Below are positions 22,067 through 30,442 of a stretch of 64,000 bases of DNA, piece by piece. The translations under genes were made by a program, and so were the position numbers. This DNA is from Pseudomonas parafulva NBRC 16636 = DSM 17004 (lineage in GTDB: Bacteria > Pseudomonadota > Gammaproteobacteria > Pseudomonadales > Pseudomonadaceae). The notes under the pieces are model-generated. The model ran no database searches. It was not told where the DNA came from and was given only the letters and a program-made list of their open reading frames with translations. Positions within the stretch are counted from its first letter, which is position 1. Each line of letters starts with the position of its first letter. The DNA lies in NCBI RefSeq assembly GCF_000730645.1, contig NZ_BBIU01000011.1, positions 124,001 through 188,000 of the forward strand. Direction: 5' to 3'.

Positions 22067-23059
22067 ATGCCCACAGAAAACCGATCCAGCAACACAGAGA
22101 TGGCCGCTCAACTGAGCCCGTGTCCGCACTGCGGTCAGCAAGATGCCTTCGTTGAGCAGCTCGACAGCGATGCCTCAGTCGTCATCTGCCAGGGCCGAAT
22201 TGACGAGCACTCAGCCTGCCTTGCTCGCGGCCCAGTCGGAGTTCAGCAGCACGCATGCGAAGACCAGCCGGGCCATGACCAGGCAGTGAAAGAGTGGAAC
22301 AAGCGCGCAGCAGCTGTGCACCAGCCCGACCCTATAGCCTGGATGGTTGGCACTGCCTTCTGGTGGACCAAAGAAGAGGCAGAGAGGGATGCGGCGGAGA
22401 CGGGGCTGCCGATTGTTGGTCTGGGACCGATGGCAGCAGCCGCGCCAGCCGAGTCGCAGCAGGGCGAGCCGTTGGCGTTGCCTAAGCGCAAGATGCATCA
22501 CCTAGATCCCTCATTCCTTTCTGAGAGTGACAAAGGCTGGAACGCCTGCCTCGACGAAATCACCAAGCTGGGGCCGCTCTTCACCCACGCCGACCCTGCC
22601 GAGGTTGAGCGGCTGCGCGAGCGCGGGGACGTAAACGCTGATCGAGCAAATAAGGCTGTGGCAGAGGGGAATACCCTGCGCGCCCAGCTGGCCGAGGCGC
22701 ATGCGCTGCTGCGTGAGTGCCAGCCATGCCTGGAGAAAGCGGGATACGGAACCTGGCAAATCGATGAAATGCTATCCGCCAGCGCAGAGCCGAGCGCGCC
22801 GGTTGTTCAGATCCCCGAAGGCTACTGCGTCATGCCACGACAACTTACCGCCGAGAACGGCGCCAAGGCCATGCTGCTCGGTGAGTTCAAGCTGGAGGTT
22901 ACCCGCGAATGCCCCGAGTGTGCGGAGCTCGAGGAGCCAGCCGAAGGATGCGAGATCTGCGATGGCGAGGGTGAGTACGGCCAGCGCCACGTGATCCCCT
23001 GGGACAAGATCAAGTTCATCTACAGCGAAGCCGTGAAGGGCCTTGCGCTCAAGCAGTAA
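22067..23059 (+). CDS. Lar-type restriction-alleviation protein with C-terminal zinc-ribbon region
   Basis: The 330-residue protein begins with a Lar-like zinc module (LSPCPHCGQQDAFVEQ, then a second Cys region and a VKEWNKRA end). Lar proteins of lambdoid phages moderate host type I restriction. A long middle with a coiled coil follows (VERLRERGDVNADRANKAVA). The C-terminus has GYCVMPRQLTAENGAKAMLL and four further cysteines (CPECAELEEPAEGCEIC). It seems to be a fusion of small phage modules. Confidence 0.75.
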   Translation: MPTENRSSNTEMAAQLSPCPHCGQQDAFVEQLDSDASVVICQGRIDEHSACLARGPVGVQQHACEDQPGHDQAVKEWNKRAAAVHQPDPIAWMVGTAFWWTKEEAERDAAETGLPIVGLGPMAAAAPAESQQGEPLALPKRKMHHLDPSFLSESDKGWNACLDEITKLGPLFTHADPAEVERLRERGDVNADRANKAVAEGNTLRAQLAEAHALLRECQPCLEKAGYGTWQIDEMLSASAEPSAPVVQIPEGYCVMPRQLTAENGAKAMLLGEFKLEVTRECPECAELEEPAEGCEICDGEGEYGQRHVIPWDKIKFIYSEAVKGLALKQ

Positions 23060-23124
23060 CCCCACCCCGCTGTAACCCCTCTCCCCTCTATTCACTGCCG
23101 CGATATGGCGGCAAAGGAATCGTC

Positions 23125-23448
23125 ATGCCTGAAGAAACCAAGCTGATCCAGCCTGTACCGGTTGTGCGCGATGAAAATGGCTTTTGGACCGACCCGGCCT
23201 GGCCTTCCTCCGACGATGAATTAATACCGTACTCCTGGTTCGATGAGCGCGGGCTGGAGATCAAGCAGGTAGATTTCGAGTACGACGCATCTGAGACCCT
23301 GCAAGCAGCCTGGTACCACGACGGCAACGCAGACTGCACCACTTGGAATCCGAGCCAGCCGGCCGGCGATGGCTGGTTCATCTTCTCCATCCATGACACA
23401 GAGGACGGCCCGATCTGCGTTTGGGTTCGCCACAAGGTGGGTGCATGA
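23125..23448 (+). CDS. Early phage protein, unknown
   Basis: This 107-residue acidic protein is rich in Trp (DPAWPSSDDELIPYSWF, then PAGDGWFIFSIHDTEDGPIC). A small beta-rich domain is likely. It overlaps the next gene by four bases. No family is assigned. Confidence 0.65.
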   Translation: MPEETKLIQPVPVVRDENGFWTDPAWPSSDDELIPYSWFDERGLEIKQVDFEYDASETLQAAWYHDGNADCTTWNPSQPAGDGWFIFSIHDTEDGPICVWVRHKVGA

Positions 23449-23708
23449 CCCGTCTTGCCATCTGCCTCCTGCTGCTAGCCACCGGCGCCAACGCGGCCCC
23501 CAAGCCACACGAGAACGTCATCGACGTGCAGCACGACAGCCAGCGCGGCGTGACCTGCTACCTGCTGAATGGGGTCGGCATCAGCTGCATCCCCGACAGC
23601 CAGCTGCAGGCCGGCAACGAGCGCCAGCTCTCCCCGCACGAAACCCAACCCGAACCTACACCCGCTCTGGCGCCTGGGCGCTGGATTGATGAGAGGTATG
23701 AGCTGTGA
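23445..23708 (+). CDS. Small exported phage protein
   Basis: This 87-residue protein starts in an ATGA overlap and has a signal peptide (MTRLAICLLLLATGANAAP). Two cysteines (VTCYLLNGVGISC) could form a periplasmic disulfide. Its function at the envelope is unknown. Confidence 0.65.
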   Translation: MTRLAICLLLLATGANAAPKPHENVIDVQHDSQRGVTCYLLNGVGISCIPDSQLQAGNERQLSPHETQPEPTPALAPGRWIDERYEL

Positions 23709-24070
23709 CTGAACACATTGAAGCTGCAGCATGCGGCTATTCGGTGGGCGACTGGGAGTGCCGACCAGGCGGCTACCTGTTCTATGCCGGGGACGGCGAA
23801 GGCTACGACCCAGAGGATTGCACATACCTGTGCCCACACTGCCGCACCCAGGACTATCTTGAGTCGGCCAAGGAGGAAGCCGAATCAGTCTCCAGCTACG
23901 GCGGCACCGGCGGAAGCGGGACGGGCCTGACCATTTGGATGGCGGCCGAGCGACAGGCTCTGGAGGCAAACCGCGCTGCTTCTCTCAAAGCCCTGGCCAG
24001 TCTTGGTCCTGTGCGGGCCCTAGATGATGAAGAAGTCGTGCTTTGCAACACGCAGCAGGTGGTGTCATGA
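23705..24070 (+). CDS. Early phage protein with zinc motif
   Basis: This 121-residue protein has a GTG start in a GTGA overlap. Cysteine pairs are visible (CGYSVGDWEC and CTYLCPHC), followed by a Gly/Ser stretch and a helical C-terminus. The function is unknown. Confidence 0.6.
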   Translation: MTEHIEAAACGYSVGDWECRPGGYLFYAGDGEGYDPEDCTYLCPHCRTQDYLESAKEEAESVSSYGGTGGSGTGLTIWMAAERQALEANRAASLKALASLGPVRALDDEEVVLCNTQQVVS

Positions 24071-24369
24071 CCGACCTGATCGAAGTGAAGAAGTGCACCT
24101 GCCCTTCCGGCGATGGTTCGCTGCGCTGGCCATGTCCTGTTCATCCGCCGGGCCGCACTGATGATGCAGTGGGTGCGGGCGAGATGCTCGAGCGCTTCAC
24201 CCTGCATGAGTTGGAGGCCGTGCTGAAAGGCGCCAAGCCCTGTGACCTGCGCCCAAGGGAAACGACTGCCCAGTACCTGTATCGCGGCATTCAGCGGCTG
24301 GTCAAGGAGCGGGACAGGCTTCGCGAAGATCGCGACGGGCTGCTCGAAAATGGAGCGCACCTCCTATGA
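24067..24369 (+). CDS. Early phage protein, unknown
   Basis: This 100-residue protein is coupled to its neighbour by ATGA. The Cys-rich start (KKCTCPSGDGSLRWPCPVH) is followed by a helical, coiled-coil C-terminus (RLVKERDRLREDRDGLLENG). No function is recognised. Confidence 0.6.
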   Translation: MTDLIEVKKCTCPSGDGSLRWPCPVHPPGRTDDAVGAGEMLERFTLHELEAVLKGAKPCDLRPRETTAQYLYRGIQRLVKERDRLREDRDGLLENGAHLL

Positions 24370-24560
24370 TCCCGCGCAAAGGCTACCTTCGCCGGAAGCT
24401 GGAGGCGACTCTACTGCGCTTTGCCGCCGGCATCCTCATGCACCGCAACTGCGCCAGGTCGCTCGTTGTCAGCCGGCGCGACAACGACGACATGTGGCAC
24501 ATGGCCGAAAGGCTCGAATCCATCGCTGACCGCATTTCGAGCGGTTACCCAAACGCCTGA
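24366..24560 (+). CDS. Small basic phage protein (64 aa)
   Basis: It overlaps the previous gene by four bases. The N-terminal half is basic (MIPRKGYLRRKLEATLLRFA) and the C-terminal half is an acidic helix (MWHMAERLESIADRI). The function is unknown. Confidence 0.55.
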   Translation: MIPRKGYLRRKLEATLLRFAAGILMHRNCARSLVVSRRDNDDMWHMAERLESIADRISSGYPNA

Positions 24561-24612
24561 CCCCTTACCCCTACTACTCAAGCCCGCCGACATGCGCGGG
24601 CGAGGAGCAACC

Positions 24613-24969
24613 ATGTCTGATTTTCAGACCACGACCGAACCCGTGGCCAGGAAGCGCCACGCCTGCTGCGAATGCCGCGGGCATATCGAGCCTGGGAAAA
24701 GATACCAACTGGTGGCTGGCTGCTGGGAAGGTTCGATGGAGAGTTTCAAAACCTGCCTTCCATGCGCGCAAGCCCGCGACTGGGCAACTGCCCAGCCTGA
24801 ATGGGTGGGTGACGGGGAGCACCTCTATTACTTCGGCATGCTGGAAGAGGACTTGGCCAACCTGGCTCCGGAGATTTCACCAGGTTACGGCCGCCGTTTC
24901 CGAGCCTATCGGCTGCAGGTGCAGATCTGCCGCCGCCGTGACGCTGCGCACTCACAGAAAGCAGCCTGA
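24613..24969 (+). CDS. Zinc-binding phage protein
   Basis: This 118-residue protein has a GAGGAG site preceded by a CCCGC/GCGGG hairpin (24583–24600). The N-terminal half carries ACCECRGHIEPGKRY and KTCLPC, a treble-clef-like zinc module. Such proteins are common next to xis/int in Pseudomonas prophages; the role is unknown. Confidence 0.65.
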   Translation: MSDFQTTTEPVARKRHACCECRGHIEPGKRYQLVAGCWEGSMESFKTCLPCAQARDWATAQPEWVGDGEHLYYFGMLEEDLANLAPEISPGYGRRFRAYRLQVQICRRRDAAHSQKAA

Positions 24970-25006
24970 CCACCAACCTGCCGCCGCCGGCGGCGTGGAG
25001 ACCAAC

Positions 25007-25249
25007 ATGTGCAAAGTCACCCTCGACGAATGGGCGCACGATCACTTCAGAACGCCGCCCAGCAGCAACACTCTTCGCCGTTGGGCCCGTGAGGGCCTGA
25101 TCACCCCGGCCCCGGTAAAGCACGGTCGCAGCTACTATGTTGAGGCCGATGCCTGCTACCGGGAGCCAGAGCCGCTGCCCCGCGTTCCAGTGGGCAGTTC
25201 CCTTGTTAATCGAATTGCGAGTGCACGATATGGCGCCCAGGCCGCGTAA
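25007..25249 (+). CDS. Excisionase (Xis-like)
   Basis: The 80-residue protein has the excisionase winged-helix pattern VTLDEWAHDHFRTPPSSNTL, RRWAREGLITPAPVKHGRSY, YVEADACYR. Xis bends att DNA and turns integrase toward excision. It overlaps the integrase gene by about 20 bases, the standard pair. Confidence 0.9.
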   Translation: MCKVTLDEWAHDHFRTPPSSNTLRRWAREGLITPAPVKHGRSYYVEADACYREPEPLPRVPVGSSLVNRIASARYGAQAA

Positions 25250-26336
25250 TCCTGGATCAAAGGACCTACCGCCCAACCTCTACAGAAAGACCGACAAGCG
25301 TAACGGGGTCACCTACTATACGTATCGCGACCCCGTGAGCAATCGGATGTTTGGCCTGGGCAGCGACAAGGCAAAAGCGATCGCTGAGGCGGTCTCCGCC
25401 AACATGGCCCTGCAGGTCGCACCGCCTACCTTGTCAGCGCGCTTAGCGCCCGAATCGAGCGCGCCTGATCGGAAACTCAGCGAGTGGATCGTCGAGTACT
25501 TGGCAGACCTGAAGGAACGGGAGCTTTCAGAATCGAGCATGCGCAACCTTCGGATGCGACTGAACCGGGTCGAGAAAGCATTCGGAGAGCGCGGTATCCG
25601 CACGCTGACGACCATGGACATCGCGGATTACCTATCGACCTACGTTAAAGAGGGTAAAGCCCAGATGGCCAGGGCTATGCGCTCCCTACTGCGCGACCTG
25701 TTCATGGGGGCCATGGCCAGGGGCTGGGTCGAAGCCAACCCAGTCGAAGCTACCAAAGCCGCACGAGTTAAGATCAAGCGCCAGCGCCTAACGCTAGAGC
25801 TGTGGAAAGCGATATATGAGGAGGCTGCACAGCCATGGCTCAAGCGCGCCATGGAACTCGCTCTTATAACCGGTCAGCGCCGTGAGGACATTGCTTCATT
25901 CGTTTTCAGGGATGAGGTGGACGGATTCCTGCAGGTCGTCCAATCGAAGACGGGGGCCAGGCTAAGGATCAGCACCAGCGTAACACTGGAATGCATCAGC
26001 CTGAGCCTGGGTGAAGTGATACGGCGTTGCCGGGATCGAGTGCTGTCGAAGCACCTGGTGCACCACCACCGGACAATCAGCCGCGCAAAGGCGGGATCTC
26101 CCATCATGCTCGACACAATCAGCAAAGAGTTCGCGGCGGCGCGTGACAGAGCCGCTGCGAAGCTTGGGCTCGACATGGGCGCCAGCCCGCCAACCTTTCA
26201 CGAACAGCGATCATTGGCTGCTCGGCTGCATGAGGAAGAGGGTCGAGACGCACAGCGACTGCTGGGTCACCGTTCGGCCAAGATGACCGACCTATACCGC
26301 GACAGCCGTGGCGCTGAGTGGATCGATGTCGCATAA
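25230..26336 (+). CDS. Prophage integrase (tyrosine recombinase, lambda type)
   Basis: The 368-residue protein has an N-terminal arm-binding domain (about 1-60: GSKDLPPNLYRKTDKRNGVT), a core-binding domain (about 80-170) and the catalytic domain with Arg in GQRREDIAS, Lys in SKTGARL, HEQR as the HxxR, His in LLGHRSAKM and Tyr in DLYRDSRG. It lies at the right prophage boundary, so the attachment site should be close. The start at MAPRPRNPG is preferred to an upstream Met inside xis. Confidence 0.95.
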   Translation: MAPRPRNPGSKDLPPNLYRKTDKRNGVTYYTYRDPVSNRMFGLGSDKAKAIAEAVSANMALQVAPPTLSARLAPESSAPDRKLSEWIVEYLADLKERELSESSMRNLRMRLNRVEKAFGERGIRTLTTMDIADYLSTYVKEGKAQMARAMRSLLRDLFMGAMARGWVEANPVEATKAARVKIKRQRLTLELWKAIYEEAAQPWLKRAMELALITGQRREDIASFVFRDEVDGFLQVVQSKTGARLRISTSVTLECISLSLGEVIRRCRDRVLSKHLVHHHRTISRAKAGSPIMLDTISKEFAAARDRAAAKLGLDMGASPPTFHEQRSLAARLHEEEGRDAQRLLGHRSAKMTDLYRDSRGAEWIDVA

Positions 26337-26403
26337 TCCTGCGACTAATTTTTGGGAGATATTGGGGAGGTTTTGGGGATAAATCCCACCCCCTTTAAAT
26401 TCA
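26337..26403. other. Probable prophage right attachment region
   Basis: This is the space between the integrase stop and the chromosomal ArsC-like gene. No tRNA is seen here. The core cannot be fixed because the left end of the prophage is outside the window. Confidence 0.45.
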
Positions 26404-26751
26404 ATGACTTACACTCTTTACGGCATCAAAGCCTGCGACACCATGAAAAAAGCACGAACCTGGCTCGACGACCAGGGCATCGTCTACGAATTCCATGACT
26501 ACAAGACCCAAGGTATCGACCGTGACAGCCTGAACCGCTGGTGTGGCGAACACGGCTGGGAAGTCATCCTCAACCGTGCCGGCACCACCTTTCGCAAGCT
26601 GGATGACGCCAGCAAGGCAGACCTCGACCAGGCCAAGGCCGTCGAGTTGATGCTGGCCCAGCCGTCGATGGTCAAACGCCCGGTGCTGGACCTTGGCGCG
26701 CGTACGCTGGTGGGCTTCAAGCCCGACCTTTACGCAGCGGCCCTGGCCTGA
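26404..26751 (+). CDS. ArsC/Spx-family reductase (YffB-like)
   Basis: The 115-residue thioredoxin-fold protein has one active Cys in GIKACDTMKKAR, a conserved TTFRKLDDA and the KRPVLDLG cis-Pro region. YffB-type members lack the extra Cys residues needed for arsenate reduction, so a glutathione-linked thiol role is more likely. It probably forms a unit with dapD, 29 bases downstream. Confidence 0.9.
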   Translation: MTYTLYGIKACDTMKKARTWLDDQGIVYEFHDYKTQGIDRDSLNRWCGEHGWEVILNRAGTTFRKLDDASKADLDQAKAVELMLAQPSMVKRPVLDLGARTLVGFKPDLYAAALA

Positions 26752-26780
26752 CCACCCCCTATTTCGCACGAGGTAATTCC

Positions 26781-27815
26781 ATGTCCAATACTCTGTTCAG
26801 CCTGGCCTTCGGTGTCGGCTCCCAGAACCGCCAGGGCGCCTGGCTGGAAGTGTTCTACGCACAACCCCTGCTCAACCCGAGCGCTGAACTGGTCGCAGCT
26901 ATCGCCCCGGTACTGGGCTATGAAGGCGGCAACCAGGCGATCGCCTTCAGCAATGCCCAGGCCGCACAACTGGCCGAAGCCGTACGGGGCGTGGACGCAG
27001 CCCAAGCGGCACTGCTGACCCGCCTGGCCGAGAGCCACAAGCCGCTGGTCGCCACGCTGCTGGCCGAAGACGCCGCCCTGGCCTCCACGCCTGAGGCATA
27101 CCTCAAGCTGCACCTGCTGTCGCACCGCCTGGTCAAACCCCACGGCGTGAGCCTGGCGGGTATCTTCCCACTGCTGCCGAACGTGGCTTGGACCAACCTG
27201 GGCGCAGTCGACCTGGCCGAGCTGGCCGAGCTGCAACTGGAGGCGCGCCTGAAGGGTGAGCTGCTGGAAGTGTTTTCGGTAGACAAGTTCCCGAAAATGA
27301 CCGACTACGTGGTACCTGCCGGCGTGCGCATCGCCGACACCGCCCGAGTGCGCCTGGGCGCCTACATCGGTGAAGGCACCACCATCATGCACGAAGGTTT
27401 CGTCAACTTTAACGCGGGCACCGAAGGCCCGGGCATGATCGAAGGCCGCGTCTCGGCGGGGGTGTTCGTTGGCAAGGGCTCAGACCTGGGCGGCGGTTGC
27501 TCGACCATGGGCACGCTGTCGGGTGGCGGCAACATCGTCATCAAGGTAGGCGAAGGCTGCCTGATCGGCGCCAACGCGGGTATCGGCATTCCGCTCGGCG
27601 ACCGCAACACCGTCGAAGCCGGCCTCTACATCACCGCAGGTACCAAGGTGAACCTGCTGGACGAGAACAACGAGCTGGTCAAAGTGGTCAAGGCCCGCGA
27701 CCTGGCCGGGCAGACCGACCTCCTGTTCCGTCGCAACTCGCTCAACGGTGCAGTGGAATGCAAGACCCACAAGTCGGCCATCGAGCTGAACGAGGCGCTG
27801 CACGCGCACAACTGA
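26781..27815 (+). CDS. dapD: Tetrahydrodipicolinate N-succinyltransferase
   Basis: The 344-residue enzyme of lysine and meso-diaminopimelate synthesis transfers succinate from succinyl-CoA to tetrahydrodipicolinate. An N-terminal helical domain precedes a left-handed beta-helix with hexapeptide repeats (RLGAYIGEGTTIMHEGFVNF, NIVIKVGEGCLIGANAGIGI). The length matches the Pseudomonas-type DapD, longer than that of E. coli. The pathway partner dapE lies downstream. Confidence 0.96.
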   Translation: MSNTLFSLAFGVGSQNRQGAWLEVFYAQPLLNPSAELVAAIAPVLGYEGGNQAIAFSNAQAAQLAEAVRGVDAAQAALLTRLAESHKPLVATLLAEDAALASTPEAYLKLHLLSHRLVKPHGVSLAGIFPLLPNVAWTNLGAVDLAELAELQLEARLKGELLEVFSVDKFPKMTDYVVPAGVRIADTARVRLGAYIGEGTTIMHEGFVNFNAGTEGPGMIEGRVSAGVFVGKGSDLGGGCSTMGTLSGGGNIVIKVGEGCLIGANAGIGIPLGDRNTVEAGLYITAGTKVNLLDENNELVKVVKARDLAGQTDLLFRRNSLNGAVECKTHKSAIELNEALHAHN

Positions 27816-27842
27816 AAACCTGACAAGGTTTGAAGTGTTAAG

Positions 27843-27877
27843 ATCGGGTCTGGTGCACATGCGCCAGACCCGATTTT
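27843..27877 (+). terminator. Rho-independent terminator after dapD
   Basis: An eleven-pair perfect stem (ATCGGGTCTGG with CCAGACCCGAT) with a ten-base loop is followed by TTTT. Confidence 0.85.
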
Positions 27878-27896
27878 CATTCCAGGCCCCGCGAAC

Positions 27897-29102
27897 ATGC
27901 TCCAGCCCTCCCCCTGGCGTGCCGATTTCCCCGCCATCGCCGCTCTGCAACGCCAGCACCAGACTTACCTGGACAGCGCCGCAACCGCCCAAAAGCCCCA
28001 GGCGCTACTCGATGCCCTGGCCCACTATTACGGCAACGGTGCGGCCAATGTGCACCGGGCCCAGCACCTGCCCGGTGCCTTGGCAACCCAGGCGTTCGAG
28101 ACCAGCCGCAACAAGGTGGCGGCCTGGCTCAATGCCGAGCAGGCCAGCCAGATTGTGTTCACGCACGGTGCGACATCAGCGCTCAACCTGCTGGCATATG
28201 GCCTGGCGCATCGCCTTGAGGCGGGCGAAGAAATCGCCATCAGTGCCCTTGAACATCATGCCAACCTGCTGCCCTGGCAGCAGTTGGCCCAACGCCGCAA
28301 CCTGCGCCTGGTGGTACTGCCGGTGGATGCGAGTGGTCATATCGACCTGGAGCAGGCACTGCAACTGATCGGCCCGCGCACCCGTGTGCTGGCTGTCAGC
28401 CAGTTGTCCAACGTGCTGGGCACCTGGCAGCCGCTGTCAGCACTGTTGGCCCATGCCCGTGCGCAGGGCGCGATAACGGTGGTGGACGGTGCCCAGGGCG
28501 TGGTGCATGGCCAGCGGGATGTGCAGCAGTTGGGGTGCGACTTCTACGTGTTCTCCAGCCACAAGCTCTACGGCCCCGATGGCGTCGGGGTGCTGTACGG
28601 GCGCAGCCAAGCGCTACCCCTGCTGAGGCATTGGCAGTTCGGCGGTGAAATGGTGCAAGTGGCCGACTATCAAAGCGCCAGCTTCCGCCCTGCACCGCTG
28701 GGGCTGGAAGCCGGTACGCCGCCTATCGCCGGGGTGATCGGCCTTGGTGCAACCCTCGGCTACCTGGGTAGCCTGGACGCTTCGGCGATCAGCGCCCACG
28801 AGGCCACCTTGCACCAGCATCTGCTGCGCGGCCTGGCCGAGCGCGATGGCATACGGTTGGTGGGTGCGCCCGACACGGCACTGGCCAGCTTCGTGGTGGA
28901 AGGCGTCCACCACGCTGACATCGCCCACCTGCTGACCGAGCAGGGTATCGCCGTACGGGCCGGCCACCACTGTGCGATGCCCCTGCTCAACGGGCTTGGG
29001 CTGGACGGTGCCATCCGTGTTTCCTTGGGGATGTACAACGACGGTGACGATCTGCAGCGGTTCTTCAGCGCGCTGGATCAGGCACTGGAGCTGCTTCGAT
29101 GA
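27897..29102 (+). CDS. csdA: Cysteine desulfurase
   Basis: The 401-residue PLP enzyme converts cysteine to alanine and a protein persulfide. The N-terminus has TYLDSAATAQKP. The PLP Lys is in SSHKLYGPDGVGVLYG and the active Cys in RAGHHCAMPLL, the SufS/CsdA (group II) pattern. It overlaps the SufE-like gene by four bases, and the CsdL-type TcdA gene is next, forming a csd-like sulfur-transfer set. Confidence 0.94.
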   Translation: MLQPSPWRADFPAIAALQRQHQTYLDSAATAQKPQALLDALAHYYGNGAANVHRAQHLPGALATQAFETSRNKVAAWLNAEQASQIVFTHGATSALNLLAYGLAHRLEAGEEIAISALEHHANLLPWQQLAQRRNLRLVVLPVDASGHIDLEQALQLIGPRTRVLAVSQLSNVLGTWQPLSALLAHARAQGAITVVDGAQGVVHGQRDVQQLGCDFYVFSSHKLYGPDGVGVLYGRSQALPLLRHWQFGGEMVQVADYQSASFRPAPLGLEAGTPPIAGVIGLGATLGYLGSLDASAISAHEATLHQHLLRGLAERDGIRLVGAPDTALASFVVEGVHHADIAHLLTEQGIAVRAGHHCAMPLLNGLGLDGAIRVSLGMYNDGDDLQRFFSALDQALELLR

Positions 29103-29509
29103 GCTTGCCGGAGCAGGCGCAGCAGGCGCTGGATACGTTTGCCCAGGGCAAGGGCTGGGAGCAGCGGGCCCGCTTGCTGATGCAATGGGGCGACCGGCTG
29201 GAGCCTTTGACAGCCGCCGACAAGACCGAAGCCAACCGGGTGCATGGGTGCGAAAGCCTGGTGTGGCTGGTGGCAGAGCAGGTGGATGGGCGTTGGCGGT
29301 TTAAGGCCAGCAGTGATGCCCGCCTGTTGCGAGGCCTGCTGGCCCTGGTTCTGGTGCGGGTGCAAGGCCTGGCGGTTGCAGACCTGGCGGCGCTCGACCT
29401 GCGCGACTGGTTCAGCCAGCTGGGGCTGGAGCGCCAGCTGTCGCCCTCGCGCACCAACGGGCTGCATGCGGTGGTGCAGCGGATGGCGGAACTGGCCTCT
29501 GGCCGCTGA
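29099..29509 (+). CDS. SufE/CsdE-family sulfur acceptor
   Basis: The 136-residue protein accepts sulfur from the desulfurase. The persulfide Cys is in RVHGCESLVWL, in the conserved V-x-G-C-x-S loop. Translational coupling with csdA suggests a fixed pair, so CsdE is the likely subtype. Confidence 0.92.
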   Translation: MSLPEQAQQALDTFAQGKGWEQRARLLMQWGDRLEPLTAADKTEANRVHGCESLVWLVAEQVDGRWRFKASSDARLLRGLLALVLVRVQGLAVADLAALDLRDWFSQLGLERQLSPSRTNGLHAVVQRMAELASGR

Positions 29510-29516
29510 TCGCCAC

Positions 29517-30329
29517 CTACGGGGCTGGGCGCTCGGAGGGGCGGCGGGCGCCAGCTACCAGCTTTTCCACCGCCTTGCTCGCCGCCACCATGCCGAAGGT
29601 GGCTGTCACCATCATCACCGCACCAAAGCCACCGGCGCAGTCCAGCCGCACGCCCTCACCCACGAAGCTTTTCTGCAGGCACACACTGCCATCCCCTTTG
29701 GGATAACGCAGCTGCTCGCTGGAAAACACACAAGGCACACCGTAATTGCGGCTGACGTTGCGCGAGAAGTTGTAATCGCGGCGCAGGGTTGAGCGCACCC
29801 GCGAGGCCAGCGGGTCGTTGAAGGTCTTGTTGAGGTCGGCCATCTGCACCTGGGTTGGGTCGATCTGCCCGCCCGCGCCACCGGTGGTGACCACGGCGAT
29901 CTTGCGGCGGCGACACCAGGCGATCAGCGCCGCCTTGGCCATCACGCTGTCGATGCAGTCGATCACGCAATCCAGGTGCTCGGTGATGTATTCCACCATG
30001 GTGTCACGGGTGACGAAATCGGCCACCGCATGCACCTTGCACGCCGGGTTGATCGCGCGCAGGCGCTCGGCCATGACGTCCACCTTGGCCCGCCCTACCT
30101 GCCCCTCCAGGGCATGGGCCTGGCGGTTGGTGTTGCTGACGCAGACATCGTCCAGGTCGAACAGGGTAAGCTCGCCCACGCCACTGCGTGCCAGCGCCTC
30201 GGCCACCCACGAGCCTACGCCGCCAACCCCCACCACCGCCACGTGGGCCTGCTGCAGGCGTTGCAACCCCTGGTCGCCATACAACCGGGCGACACCGGCG
30301 AAGCGTGGATCCTCTGTACTCATGCTCAA
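29517..30329 (-). CDS. tcdA: tRNA threonylcarbamoyladenosine dehydratase
   Basis: The 270-residue E1-like enzyme cyclises t6A37 to ct6A in ANN-decoding tRNAs. The ATP site is GVGGVGSWVAEALARSG, and DLDDVCVSNTNRQ is the conserved adenylation loop. A hydrophobic C-terminal helix ends the protein. In E. coli, CsdL (TcdA) draws on the csdA/csdE pair, which here is directly adjacent and convergent. An ATG two codons in is also possible. Confidence 0.94.
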   Translation of the reverse strand: MSMSTEDPRFAGVARLYGDQGLQRLQQAHVAVVGVGGVGSWVAEALARSGVGELTLFDLDDVCVSNTNRQAHALEGQVGRAKVDVMAERLRAINPACKVHAVADFVTRDTMVEYITEHLDCVIDCIDSVMAKAALIAWCRRRKIAVVTTGGAGGQIDPTQVQMADLNKTFNDPLASRVRSTLRRDYNFSRNVSRNYGVPCVFSSEQLRYPKGDGSVCLQKSFVGEGVRLDCAGGFGAVMMVTATFGMVAASKAVEKLVAGARRPSERPAP

Positions 30330-30442
30330 CCCCCAAAAAACCGGCGCGCAGTATAAGCGAGCCTGCCCTCAGCCTGCACCGTTAGGAAAGATCCTATCAA
30401 CCCTGCTTTAATGTCCTATCACCTCGACACATATGGACGACA

